Of a stretch of 64,000 nt of DNA, positions 8,435 through 17,040 are shown piece after piece; the first letter of the stretch is position 1; each line of letters starts with the position of its first letter. Position numbers and translations under genes: made by a program. Source of the DNA: DTU015 sp012837895 (lineage in GTDB: Bacteria; Bacillota; Sulfobacillia; Fermentithermobacillales; Fermentithermobacillaceae); assembly GCA_050952085.1 (NCBI GenBank), contig JBMNKH010000007.1, positions 62,001 to 126,000 of the forward strand. Reading direction: 5' to 3'. The notes under the pieces were generated by a model. That model searched no databases. It was not told the DNA's origin and saw only the letters and a program-made list of their open reading frames with translations.

Positions 8435-9215
8435 TCCTGTCAACGTGATATTGTAGGAGATCCCAACGCCTGGTGTTGTCCAATCCTATATAGGCACGCC
8501 GGTTGGCACATCTTACAGGCAGGTGTCCGTCAAATACCGATTTGGCTAGTATGCAATCGCCGATTATCAAATCGGCGGTTTTGTCTGGATGGTTGCCCCG
8601 CCTTTCACGCGACCCCAAGAGCCCGTGAGCTATGCTAGCCCCGATTTTCACGTTCAGCCCTTGCTTTACAGCCAGCGCCTGGGCCAGTGGGGGAATCGCC
8701 AAGGCTTGGTATGGCACTGACTCCATGAACTTCCTGGATATGCATGAAGGGCCGTGGGACATTACAGCGGCGCCCAAGTCTTCCCTGCCTATGCCGCTAT
8801 TAAGGTCCAACCGGGCCTTGATCACCCTGCCCGCTATACCTCCCGAGGGAAATCCCTTGGGGTAGCAGTCAGTCAGCGATAGGTCATAACCCCACGCGGT
8901 GGTGGCAAGAAGGGCCGAAAGATGGGATGCAATGTTGCCGGACAGATCGCCGTCGCAAAACAAGATCCCATCGGCACCTTGCCTGTATGCGATTACCGCC
9001 CCAATCGCCCTTGGCACATCTATACCCAAAGGTTCAGGCTCCCAAAAAGCACTCACTCTGTTGTCAGGATAGCCCTCCACTAAGTCGAGCGTCCCGTCTG
9101 AAGTACCGTTGCATACAACGATAACCCGGGTTGAGCCTGCCGCTAAGCACTCCCTGATCACATGAGTTATGGTGCGCTCTTCATCTTGCGCCGGGATAAC
9201 AGACCACAGGTTCAT
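8409..9215 (-). CDS. Family 2 glycosyltransferase
   Basis: 268 aa GT-A fold enzyme. It opens NLWSVIPAQDEERTITHVI, the usual nucleotide-sugar binding start of GT2 enzymes. A DGDLSGN segment provides the metal-binding DxD, and a later region contains GREDLGAAVMSHGPSCISRK. There is no membrane segment, so it is a soluble transferase of the family that includes glucosyl-3-phosphoglycerate and dolichol-phosphate-sugar synthases; the acceptor cannot be read. ATG 9215 is preferred to an ATG four codons upstream because GGAGG sits five bases before it. Its 3' end overlaps the NifU-like gene tail to tail. Confidence 0.8.
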   Translation of the reverse strand: MNLWSVIPAQDEERTITHVIRECLAAGSTRVIVVCNGTSDGTLDLVEGYPDNRVSAFWEPEPLGIDVPRAIGAVIAYRQGADGILFCDGDLSGNIASHLSALLATTAWGYDLSLTDCYPKGFPSGGIAGRVIKARLDLNSGIGREDLGAAVMSHGPSCISRKFMESVPYQALAIPPLAQALAVKQGLNVKIGASIAHGLLGSRERRGNHPDKTADLIIGDCILAKSVFDGHLPVRCANRRAYIGLDNTRRWDLLQYHVDRIIAQTGPL

Positions 9216-9372
9216 TTTGTCCTCCATCAGATATCACAGCTTCGATCAAGCACTCACACAAACATAGTATGAGAATATCTTGAGAAATTGCACGGTCACA
9301 TTGTTAATCCCCGTGGCATATAGATGTTTTAGCACTGAAGGCATTCTTGTTACCAAGGGAGGAGGGTAACGG

Positions 9373-10965
9373 TTGAGTCTGGATACCCTCGAAGTAAAGA
9401 CCGAGGAGATTAGACTAGAGGAAACTATAGGTGAAGGGACGTCACAGGTGGTGATATCAGAACCTGTGACAGTCCCTGAGCCGAAGCCACCTGTGGCATC
9501 AGTTATCGATTTTGCCGGCAGGCCCGAGATTACTAAGGTGACTGTGCTGCCCGGGAAGGTGATTGTCGATGGCATCCTGGAGCTGGCCATTATTTACGAA
9601 GCTGCCGTTCCATATCAGACCGTCCACGTGTTCCATGCAGAAATCCCGTTCAGCACCTTTGTAGAGATTCCTGGCGTGCAGCCTGGTATGGTGGCAATTC
9701 CCAATGTTGTCATCGAACATGCATCATTTGAAGTCAGGCCCGATGGTATGGTCATAGTAGTCAGGGCTGTAGTGATGCTTACTGTACGCGTCTCGAGGAC
9801 AGCTATTCTGGATGTAGTGACTGATGTAAGCGGAGTTCCAGGTTTGCAGGTCACAAAGGAGATGATCAAGGCAGAAACAGTGCTGGGCGAGTCTTCGGCC
9901 CAGGCAGTGGTACGGGAGCATCTGTTCATCCCGGAAATCAAGCCGGACGTAGTGTCCATAATCGACCAGGTAGCTACCATTCAAGTGAACTCAACGACGA
10001 TTCTTCCAAACAAGGTGATAGTCAACGGAACTATAAGCTTAAGGACCATCTATGAAGCTAGAAGTCCTTATCAGACAGTACATGTGGTACACCACACCAT
10101 TCCTTTTGAGCGGTTCGTAGAAGTGCCAGGTGTACAGCCGGGTATGACAGTAGTGGCTAATGCGGAAATAGAGTTCATCTCAATCGATGTTGCACAAAAC
10201 GGAAGGGCGATCACTGCCAGGATAATCATTGAGATAACGGTCAAGGTCATCAGGGTCCAGAAGATCCAAGTGGTCACGAATATTACCGGAGTTCCCGGCC
10301 TTGAACTGGAAAAAGAACTGGTGAGGGTACAAGAAGTACTGGGTGACAGCAAGTCTCAGGGAATCGTCAGGGAGATCGTCGATATACCGGAAGAGAAACC
10401 CCTGGCAAGGGAAATCCTCGATTTCTCTTCAACGCCCGAAGTGAGTCGCGTTATTGTAGCACCTGGCAAGGTCATAGTTGACGGGACCATTGCACAGCGG
10501 ATCATCTACGAACCTCTGATGGATCCTACACAAACAGTACACACGTTGCACTTCACCGTACCGTTCTCTGAGTTTGTGGTACTTCCTGAAGCAAAGCCTG
10601 GAATGACAGCCAGAGTATCAGTGGATGTAGAGCATGCCAGTTTCGAGGTCCCACCTGCCGGGGAGCCCATCATGGTGACTAAGATCATCGTGCTCACTGC
10701 AAGGGTCTTCCGGACCAGGCATGTACACGTAGTTGTCAAGGTCAAGAAAGGAAAGGCCAAATGCTCGGGCACGGTCACAGCCCACCTGGTTAATGTAAGG
10801 CAGGGCCCGGGATTGACATTTGCAGTCATAGCCCAGGTAAATGCCGGCACCCAAGTCCGCGTGATTGAGATCCAGCGCGACTGGCTCAAAGTACAGATGC
10901 CTTCCGGCCAGATAGGCTGGATATCCGCGCAGTATGTCAGACACGATTGTATGCCTCGTGGTTAA
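9373..10965 (+). CDS. Triple SPOCS (DUF3794) domain protein with C-terminal SH3 domain
   Basis: 530 aa, starting at a TTG preceded by GGAGGG. Three tandem repeats of about 150 residues each carry the SPOCS pattern seen in SipL and other spore-coat assembly proteins: VLPGKVIVDG, IIYEA, YQTVHVFHAEIPFSTFVEIPG and QPGM, repeated as LPNKVIVNG and APGKVIVDG. A bacterial SH3 domain follows (about 460-525: HLVNVRQGPGLTFAVIAQV, GWISAQYV). No signal peptide is present, consistent with assembly in the mother cell around the forespore. SipL itself has SPOCS repeats plus LysM, so this is an SH3 variant. It supports an endospore-forming host. Confidence 0.85.
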   Translation: MSLDTLEVKTEEIRLEETIGEGTSQVVISEPVTVPEPKPPVASVIDFAGRPEITKVTVLPGKVIVDGILELAIIYEAAVPYQTVHVFHAEIPFSTFVEIPGVQPGMVAIPNVVIEHASFEVRPDGMVIVVRAVVMLTVRVSRTAILDVVTDVSGVPGLQVTKEMIKAETVLGESSAQAVVREHLFIPEIKPDVVSIIDQVATIQVNSTTILPNKVIVNGTISLRTIYEARSPYQTVHVVHHTIPFERFVEVPGVQPGMTVVANAEIEFISIDVAQNGRAITARIIIEITVKVIRVQKIQVVTNITGVPGLELEKELVRVQEVLGDSKSQGIVREIVDIPEEKPLAREILDFSSTPEVSRVIVAPGKVIVDGTIAQRIIYEPLMDPTQTVHTLHFTVPFSEFVVLPEAKPGMTARVSVDVEHASFEVPPAGEPIMVTKIIVLTARVFRTRHVHVVVKVKKGKAKCSGTVTAHLVNVRQGPGLTFAVIAQVNAGTQVRVIEIQRDWLKVQMPSGQIGWISAQYVRHDCMPRG

Positions 10966-10977
10966 GTAACAAAGTGG

Positions 10978-11012
10978 GGAGGCCGGGGCACGTAAAAGCA
11001 AACCTGGCCTCC
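10978..11012 (+). terminator. Possible terminator hairpin after the SPOCS gene
   Basis: GGAGGCC and GGCCTCC form a 7-bp stem around a long loop shortly after the stop codon. No T-run follows, so termination is uncertain. Confidence 0.3.
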
Positions 11013-11214
11013 GTGCATAATACTTCGCTTATTCCTCGCCCGCCCCAAGCTGACGGACAATGAACTCCAAGCTAGATGCGAACATATGAATGTCAAGGCA
11101 TGGGGATTACTCGACGCTTCACTGGCAGATTATACATTTTCCAAGCCTTAGGCCAAAGTTGTATTATATGGGTAGAGTTGGCTCAAAGCACGTAAAACTG
11201 GAAGGAGGAGTCGG

Positions 11215-12000
11215 ATGAAGTTCAGAAACAGAATTGCTGCAATAGCCGTCACTACCCTGATCTTAGGGTTAGTCATGCCGGCAGGGCGACTTCTAGCATC
11301 ATCGTACCAACGATATGTGCTTCCTGGTCCTGATGGAGGCAGGGTATTCCTGTTTGCAGGTCCGTCACGTGGCAGTCTTGGGTTGCTTTTGGCTGACATA
11401 TACAAAGATAGCGTCGAACTTCAGAAGCTGCTCAAGATATTGATACCGGAAATCTGGGGCTTTGAAGAACCTTGTCCTGAGCCTGAATCAGAACCGGTTC
11501 CGGACCCGGTGCCTGAGCCTGAACCTGAGCCGGAACCCGGGCCAGAACCGGAACCCGAACCCGAGCCCGAACCTGAGCCAACCCCGGAACCGGATCCTGA
11601 GAACGGGCTAACGTCTGAGGAGCAACTCATGGTCGATCTCGTAAACAAGGAAAGGACGCAACGTGGGTTGAAACCTCTAGAGGTAGATATGAGGCTGGTT
11701 GAGCTGGCCAGGCTGAAAAGCCAGGACATGATCGACCTTAATTACTTCAGCCATACGTCTCCTACATACGGTTCTCCCTTCGATATGATGAAGCAAGCTG
11801 GAGTGGAATACCGTACGGCAGGCGAGAATCTGGCAGGTGCATCCACTGTTGAACGTGCACATAATGCACTAATGCAGAGCGACGGCCACAGGCGGAATAT
11901 CCTGAACCCTGCCTTTGCCCACATAGGTGTGGGTATTATCAAAGGCGGTCCGTACGGGATGATGTTCACCCAGATGTTTATCGGCTTGCCCGGTTTCTAA
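11215..12000 (+). CDS. Secreted CAP/SCP-domain protein (YkwD-like) with Pro-Glu linker
   Basis: 261 aa. A signal peptide of about 29 residues (LILGLVMPAGRLLAS) leads into a short region, then an extended PEPEPEP linker (about residues 85-125) and a CAP domain (about 135-258). The CAP core is recognisable from LVNKERTQRGLKPLEVD, YFSHTSPTYGSPFDMM, AGENLAGA and SDGHRRNILNPAFAHIGVGI. Bacterial CAP proteins of this type are associated with spore coats or the cell wall; the biochemical activity is unsettled. GGAGGAG precedes the ATG. The linker is encoded by a degenerate hexameric DNA repeat that could slip in replication. Confidence 0.9.
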   Translation: MKFRNRIAAIAVTTLILGLVMPAGRLLASSYQRYVLPGPDGGRVFLFAGPSRGSLGLLLADIYKDSVELQKLLKILIPEIWGFEEPCPEPESEPVPDPVPEPEPEPEPGPEPEPEPEPEPEPTPEPDPENGLTSEEQLMVDLVNKERTQRGLKPLEVDMRLVELARLKSQDMIDLNYFSHTSPTYGSPFDMMKQAGVEYRTAGENLAGASTVERAHNALMQSDGHRRNILNPAFAHIGVGIIKGGPYGMMFTQMFIGLPGF

Positions 12001-12024
12001 ATGCTCAATGAAGAGTTCTGACAG

Positions 12025-12050
12025 AGGTGGGGTCCCCGGGCCCCACCCCC
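12025..12050 (+). terminator. Hairpin after the CAP gene
   Basis: A very GC-rich inverted repeat, GGTGGGG with CCCCACC around TCCCCGGG, lies about 25 bp after the CAP stop. The T-run is poor (CCATCTTCTT), so this is a probable but not perfect intrinsic terminator. Confidence 0.5.
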
Positions 12051-12099
12051 ATCTTCTTGGCCCAACCTCTGTGAGAGGTGGTCTGCCACTTCTGCCCTG

Positions 12100-12189
12100 C
12101 TAGAAACCCTCACAGAAACAGAAGAAAAGGATGATGATCAGAAGCAGACAAAGACACATGTCCAAGCCGAAGCTTTTGGTTCCTGCCAT
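12100..12189 (-). CDS. 29-aa Cys-rich hydrophobic peptide
   Basis: A short frame with a good ribosome site (GGAGGTGAACTTAG before ATG 12189). It encodes MAGTKSFGLD, then a hydrophobic helix MCLCLLLIIILFFCFCEGF containing four Cys. The layout of a short polar or Gly-containing head and a single membrane helix is like the tiny YjcZ-type sporulation membrane peptides, but the cysteine content is unusual and I do not recognise a family. It sits among spore and envelope genes, convergent with the CAP gene. Too short for routine gene callers. Confidence 0.55.
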   Translation of the reverse strand: MAGTKSFGLDMCLCLLLIIILFFCFCEGF

Positions 12190-12316
12190 CTAAGTTCACC
12201 TCCACAAGTAGTTGCGTTAACATGTTATGTCTAGAAGGTGACTTATGACACAAATTAGTGCCAAATAGATGTAGGTGCCGGCTTGCATGAAACAGTTACT
12301 GACATGATTATTGACC

Positions 12317-12694
12317 CTAGTCGTTAACTCTGACGTAGTCCCTGAATACCCAACCGCTCTTGCCGTCATACAGCTGCAGGCCTACCCAATTGCCCCTGCG
12401 TTCCGTCAGGATTACAGGGGTTCCCCTGCTCAAAACGGCCATAAGGCTGCCTGAGGGGCTGGGCGATTCCCTGAAGTTGACTTCGTCTTCGATTATTGTC
12501 CCAAAGGCAATAAACCGGTCAGGTACCTTGCCTGAACATAGAAGCCTTAGAGTTTCAATCTCGAACTTTTTCTGAGCCAAAATGCGGTTTATCAGATCAT
12601 GCTCAGTGGAGCTCCTCGCCTTTTGTGATATGTCCTTGTACTTCTCAACGGTCTGTTTCTCTTGCTCCATGAGTTGAGTCAGCATTTCCTCCAT
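12317..12694 (-). CDS. Helical-hairpin plus SH3 domain protein
   Basis: 125 aa with no signal peptide. The N-terminal ~55 residues are amphipathic helices (EEMLTQLMEQEKQTVEKYKD, then a second helix to LCSGK). The C-terminal half is a bacterial SH3 domain (VNFRESPSPSGSLMAVLSRG, GWVFRDYV). GGAGGAGG precedes the ATG. The lack of an export signal and its SH3 neighbour at 9.4-11 kb hint at a cytoplasmic or spore-associated role; function unknown. Confidence 0.7.
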   Translation of the reverse strand: MEEMLTQLMEQEKQTVEKYKDISQKARSSTEHDLINRILAQKKFEIETLRLLCSGKVPDRFIAFGTIIEDEVNFRESPSPSGSLMAVLSRGTPVILTERRGNWVGLQLYDGKSGWVFRDYVRVND

Positions 12695-12823
12695 TTATAT
12701 CCTCCTCCCGGGTTAACACAATCAAAATCAATGCTCAGAAATAGATCTATGCAGGGTATCAGTAGGACATACCTTGGGCGGTGAGACGCAGCTCCTTGGA
12801 CAGGGCCGTTAACAGTCGTCTTG

Positions 12824-14578
12824 TCAATTCCCGTTGTTTTGCAGGTTCATGAATCTTAGTATGATGGTCGCAGCTTCAGCCCTTGTAACCGGGTTATCTA
12901 GTCTGAGTGTCCCGTCGTCATACCCCTTCAAGAGGGACTCATTTATGCACCATAGTACGGCTATCTGCCTTTCTGGCTCCAGAGGTTCCAGTTCATCTTG
13001 GAACTGAGACCAGACTTGGTCTGTTATGCTTGTTGTGACTGTGCCGTCTTCGCGGGCGTTTTCACCGGCGTCATCGTTGCTGCCGTTTTCGCCCGTGTCA
13101 TTAGCTGCATTGTCTCTCACAACTGTTTTCCAAAGCAGTGTGCACATCTCGACCCTTGGGCAGGATTCATCAGGGATCCACTCAGGATCGTGGGCGGGAA
13201 GGATGGACAAGTCGGCCAAGTAGGATAAGTATGGATATGTCCAATGATCAGGTTCACACAGGGTGAACTCATCAGGCCCAAGGATTGGAACATCTGCAAT
13301 GCCCAGTTCAAGTTTCCCGGAAACCACCCGTGCAAGGGTAGTAGCGAATTCAGCCCTGGTCACAGATTTATCTGGCAGGAAGCTGCCGTCTTCAAACCCT
13401 CTCACAATTTCCCGGCGTGATAGTTTGCTTATGTGCACTCTTGCCCAGTGATTCAGCACATCCGGGAAAACCCGTTCCAACACTTGCCCGGATGGTATGA
13501 TGTCCGTGTCAAAAGGCTGGGAAAGCCAGTTTAGCGTGGCGAGAACATCCTGCTTTTCTTGGCCTTCCATCATGACCGTCTTGCCCCAAACAATTCTTGT
13601 GGGATGTATGACCACATCTTCAATAGCTGTTTTCGACAGGGTTACGCTTAGCACTGCGCCTATTTGGCAAGCTGGCATTTCAGGACGGGTAGTGAATATG
13701 AAATTGCCAAGGCTGAACGCAGTGAGGACTCTGCCGTCGAACCTGAACCCTCTCAGCACATGAGGATGGCTGCCCACTATTATGTCTGCACCGGCTTGCC
13801 TCAAGACCCCTTCCATCCGCAACACCCAGTCTTCAGGAGCGGTAGTTCTCTCTTCGCCCCAGTGGAGGTACACAATGATGTAGTCAACTTGAGGCCGTAG
13901 TTTTTGAATTCTGGTCACAATGTTGTGATTCCACATGCTGTAATCTACAGCCATCCCTGGCCTGTTACCTTCAGCTGCCCATTCAACTACAGGTATCACC
14001 ATGGATGTGGCGAATAAGCCTATCTTGATACCATTCTTCTCAAGAATCACAGGTGCCCGGGCTGTGTTTTCATCGGATCCTGCGCCTACCGGGACTAGGC
14101 CGTATTTCTTGACGTTTTCAATGGTTTCCAGCAGGCACTCGACACCGAAATCAAGGGTATGGTTGTTGGCAAGGGATACTACGTCCACGCCTGCTTCTTT
14201 CAATCCTTGAAGGGTTTCAGGAGCTGCCCTGAAAGTATACTGTTTGTCGGGCATGGGAGAACCTGTTGTTCCAACGGCGCATTCCAGGTTACCTATGGTG
14301 AAATCTGCGCTTTGCAGCATATCCTTGACTCCAATCCACGGAGCCATAGGGCCTTCCGCCTCAATGAGGTCTTGAATCCGGCTGGCGAGCAGAATATCAC
14401 CGACGAAATTGAGAGTGACTGTTTGAGGCTGATTAAGCTGCGCTCTCACTGGTTGTACATGGATAACGGTTATTGTGACAGCTAAGCATAACAGCAAGAT
14501 ACCCGAGACGCGAATCCGTGGGTGAATCATGGGAATTGCCCTGCGCTTAATATGATCCGGAAAGGAAACTTTTCTCAT
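12824..14578 (-). CDS. CapA-family phosphoesterase-like protein with three SLH domains
   Basis: 584 aa from ATG 14578, chosen for the GGGTGGTG upstream; a frame extension of 31 residues lacks a ribosome site. A basic N-terminus and hydrophobic stretch (about 23-45) act as signal peptide. The CapA/PgsA metallophosphatase-like domain (about 54-360) shows FVGDILLASR with Asp61, NLECAVG, SLANNHTLDFG, YLHWGEE, GSHPHVLRG and SLGNFIF. Three SLH repeats follow (FPDVLNHWA, DHWTYPYLSYLA, and the last ending NPVTRAEAATIILRFM), which would anchor it to secondary cell-wall polymer. An acidic Asn- and Asp-rich linker separates the last two. CapA proteins take part in poly-gamma-glutamate or surface polymer handling; the substrate here is unknown. 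Confidence 0.87.
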   Translation of the reverse strand: MRKVSFPDHIKRRAIPMIHPRIRVSGILLLCLAVTITVIHVQPVRAQLNQPQTVTLNFVGDILLASRIQDLIEAEGPMAPWIGVKDMLQSADFTIGNLECAVGTTGSPMPDKQYTFRAAPETLQGLKEAGVDVVSLANNHTLDFGVECLLETIENVKKYGLVPVGAGSDENTARAPVILEKNGIKIGLFATSMVIPVVEWAAEGNRPGMAVDYSMWNHNIVTRIQKLRPQVDYIIVYLHWGEERTTAPEDWVLRMEGVLRQAGADIIVGSHPHVLRGFRFDGRVLTAFSLGNFIFTTRPEMPACQIGAVLSVTLSKTAIEDVVIHPTRIVWGKTVMMEGQEKQDVLATLNWLSQPFDTDIIPSGQVLERVFPDVLNHWARVHISKLSRREIVRGFEDGSFLPDKSVTRAEFATTLARVVSGKLELGIADVPILGPDEFTLCEPDHWTYPYLSYLADLSILPAHDPEWIPDESCPRVEMCTLLWKTVVRDNAANDTGENGSNDDAGENAREDGTVTTSITDQVWSQFQDELEPLEPERQIAVLWCINESLLKGYDDGTLRLDNPVTRAEAATIILRFMNLQNNGN

Positions 14579-14731
14579 AACAACACCACCCAATGGGGGA
14601 ATAGCGGTCTTAAGGGCGTTAGTCACATGACTTGAGAATCTGATTATTGCACAGATATGCCCTGCATTCAACGTGCTACATTCTACGTGGGGACTAGATT
14701 CCCTTCATCTTCCTTGGCTGAGTCTGACATA

Positions 14732-15229
14732 TTAGCCCGGCAAACATATGCTCATCCCGATCTGAAGGTTTAACGGGTCAATCCCAGGGTTAAGCTCAAG
14801 CAGGCGCTCAACTGTTGTACCGTATGTCCTGGCTATTGAGAACAGGGAGTCTCCTTGTGCCACCACCCAGTACAAGCCTGAAGCACACGGTGGAATCGGC
14901 CCTCTCGGCAATGCTGTTTCTTCAGGCAGGCAGATCTGCATGCCAGGTTCAAGATTTTCAGGTTGGAGGTTGGGGTTGAGAGCCACGATCCGCTCCACTG
15001 TAGTGCCTGTGGCTCGTGCGATGTTGAAAAGGGTATCGCCAGGCTGTACAGTCCACATAATGCCCGTCGGACACTGTGTTTGGAGGGGTTGGATTTTGCC
15101 TGCCGCCGCTTCTTTGAGGGATGGATTTTTTACACGTTTACGGGCTGTCGTGAGCAATTCAATGGTCCGGATTTTCCGGCAAGCACATGTGCTGACGATG
15201 CCGTCCCTGGATTTCCTTATCCGCCACAT
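14732..15229 (-). CDS. Protein with two LysM domains
   Basis: 165 aa from ATG 15229 (GAGGAG nine bases upstream). After a basic 65-residue N-terminus without a signal peptide come two LysM domains, each introduced by CP or CA-S-G: MWTVQPGDTLFNIARATGTT with VALNPNLQPENL, and YWVVAQGDSLFSIARTYGTT with LELNPGIDPLNL, each ending in M-x-ICLP. LysM binds peptidoglycan or chitin-type glycans. Without a signal peptide it may be a spore-coat or cortex morphogenetic protein in the style of SafA; that is inference. Confidence 0.8.
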   Translation of the reverse strand: MWRIRKSRDGIVSTCACRKIRTIELLTTARKRVKNPSLKEAAAGKIQPLQTQCPTGIMWTVQPGDTLFNIARATGTTVERIVALNPNLQPENLEPGMQICLPEETALPRGPIPPCASGLYWVVAQGDSLFSIARTYGTTVERLLELNPGIDPLNLQIGMSICLPG

Positions 15230-15351
15230 TTCTATGCACTCCTCTGCAGGCGCCTTGAGCATTTTGGTAGATCATATCGCTGAGTATCAGACTCAGGTGG
15301 GTATGACGGCCGGTCATGATAGACCGCCTTACGGAACTCAGCAGAAAGCGC

Positions 15352-15382
15352 CTGAATATCCACTGAATATCTGCTGAATATC
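15352..15382. repeat. Three CTGAATATC repeats in 11-bp phase upstream of the tRNA promoter
   Basis: CTGAATATC starts at 15352, 15363 and 15374, one helical turn apart, ending 12 bp before the -35 hexamer. The spacing suits a regulator site or bent A+T-rich upstream element. Confidence 0.6.
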
Positions 15383-15394
15383 TCATAAATTGGT

Positions 15395-15423
15395 TTGACT
15401 AAAGCTTTTCTCTTAGGTATACT
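15395..15423 (+). promoter_or_regulatory. Housekeeping sigma promoter of the tRNA cluster
   Basis: TTGACT and TATACT are separated by exactly 17 bp, each one mismatch from consensus, 34 bp upstream of the first tRNA. Confidence 0.85.
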
Positions 15424-15456
15424 ATGTTTCGGTGCCACTCAAGTGGCAATGCACTT

Positions 15457-15531
15457 GGGCGAATAGCTCAGCGGGAGAGCACCTGCCTTACACGCAGGGG
15501 GTCACAGGTTCAATCCCTGTTTCGCCCACCA
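15457..15531 (+). tRNA. tRNA-Val (TAC)
   Basis: Acceptor GGGCGAA pairs with TTCGCCC, discriminator A and encoded CCA. The anticodon stem CCTGC/GCAGG holds loop CTTACAC, giving anticodon TAC. The T-arm has GGTTCAATC. Confidence 0.95.
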
Positions 15532-15540
15532 GAAGAACGC

Positions 15541-15618
15541 GGAGGCGTGGTGTAGCTGGCCTAACATACGTGCCTGTCACGCACGAGATCGCGGGTTCAA
15601 ATCCCGTCGCCTCCGCCA
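15541..15618 (+). tRNA. tRNA-Asp (GTC)
   Basis: Acceptor GGAGGCG pairs with CGCCTCC, discriminator G and encoded CCA. The anticodon stem CGTGC/GCACG holds loop CTGTCAC, giving anticodon GTC. Confidence 0.95.
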
Positions 15619-15647
15619 TTTCATCATCAGAAATGGCAACAACTCAT

Positions 15648-15723
<76 letters not shown>

Positions 15724-15730
15724 TCAACGA

Positions 15731-15805
15731 GCGGAAGTAGCTCAGTGGTAGAGCATCGCCTTGCCAAGGCGAGGGCCGCGGGTTCAAATCCCGTCTTCCG
15801 CTCCA
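15731..15805 (+). tRNA. tRNA-Gly (GCC)
   Basis: Acceptor GCGGAAG pairs with CTTCCGC, discriminator T, encoded CCA. The anticodon stem TCGCC/GGCGA holds loop TTGCCAA, giving anticodon GCC. Confidence 0.95.
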
Positions 15806-15832
15806 TTATTAACTTAAGGGTACTAAACACAT

Positions 15833-15906
<74 letters not shown>

Positions 15907-15913
15907 CAGACGC

Positions 15914-15990
<77 letters not shown>

Positions 15991-16275
15991 TATGATGACC
16001 ACAGAGTTTTCGCTCCAAGCAACGTCCACATGTTGAGCCGGGAGTCCAGTATTGTGCTTTGCGTGCAAAAGACCCCCATAAGTACATGCACCACAAAACC
16101 CGAAATACTGGAACTGATACAAGCAGGTAAACTTCACATATTTCCAAAGGCCCACAGTAACAGCTTACTATGCCGACTGGAACAGGATTCAGCCGGAGAG
16201 GTGGCGAATCAACCAGCAGAGGCGTATGTTGGCACCACAGGAAGTTATTTCCTTTGTACCAGGAGCTGATTGTGT

Positions 16276-16968
16276 ATGTCTGATCAGGTAAGCAGGCAGG
16301 GAGGTCGGATTTCGCAAAGCACGCGGAAGGTTATTGCAGGGATCGTGATGGTTCTGTGCATAGTAGCAATGTTTGCGCTACCTTTTGAGTTTCTGCGTGT
16401 GGGAGAACGTTTAGTAATCCTCATAGGCGTTTTCAGTTATTGCGCCTATACCCTTCACAGGCGCTGGTGGGCGCCGGTAATCGCTTTCGTTGTGGCCCTC
16501 GTAATAAGCCTATACGCACTGAGCGGGGACGTGTTCATGTACGAGATGATTTCCGAAGCACCGCATCAAGCTCTTCCGGCACTGGATGTTTCGGTCATTC
16601 CAGGCGGTGAGCTCTTCAAATGGTCGACCGTGGTTGAGCAACGCACCAAGACAGAAGTCAGAACGTCATGGGTAACCGCGTGTTTCTACATGCCAGATGA
16701 TGGTCCGTGCGTTATTGCTGCCCACTCCTGCGGTTTGGAAGCCGGTAAAGCTCTTAATATTACCGAAGACAGCGAGGTCTTGGTGTCGGGATTGTCTCAT
16801 CTTCTTGCCCGCGCACATGCTCAGGCGCTTTCCCATTCTGAAGACGGGTTTCTATACGTGCCTATTATGGTCAGGGTGTTCTTTGAGGGATGGCAAGGTC
16901 TTGATGGGATTGGCGGCTTCATTGACAGGGTATTGGAAGCATGTGACGAAGTAAATACCGGAAGTTGA
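16276..16968 (+). CDS. Membrane protein of unknown function
   Basis: 230 aa, family not recognised. About three membrane segments fill residues 18-90 (VIAGIVMVLCIVAMFALPF, VILIGVFSYCAYTL, VIAFVVALVISLYAL). A soluble C-terminal domain of about 135 residues follows (TSWVTACFYMPDDGPCVIAA, YVPIMVRVFFEGWQGLDG). AGGAG lies ten bases before ATG 16276; an in-frame TTG at 16270 is too close to it. It sits 74 bp before the Nif3-like gene on the same strand, after the tRNA cluster. Confidence 0.65.
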   Translation: MSDQVSRQGGRISQSTRKVIAGIVMVLCIVAMFALPFEFLRVGERLVILIGVFSYCAYTLHRRWWAPVIAFVVALVISLYALSGDVFMYEMISEAPHQALPALDVSVIPGGELFKWSTVVEQRTKTEVRTSWVTACFYMPDDGPCVIAAHSCGLEAGKALNITEDSEVLVSGLSHLLARAHAQALSHSEDGFLYVPIMVRVFFEGWQGLDGIGGFIDRVLEACDEVNTGS

Positions 16969-17040
16969 AAATAACACGGCAATGTTTAACCACGGTGACA
17001 TTTAGTCGAGGTAATTCTTGACTTTGGGGAGGATCTATCA

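Noticed and set aside
11421..11729. Gly-Ser-rich minus-strand frame opposite the CAP gene
   Set aside because: It is the complement of the Pro-Glu linker DNA and has no ribosome site.
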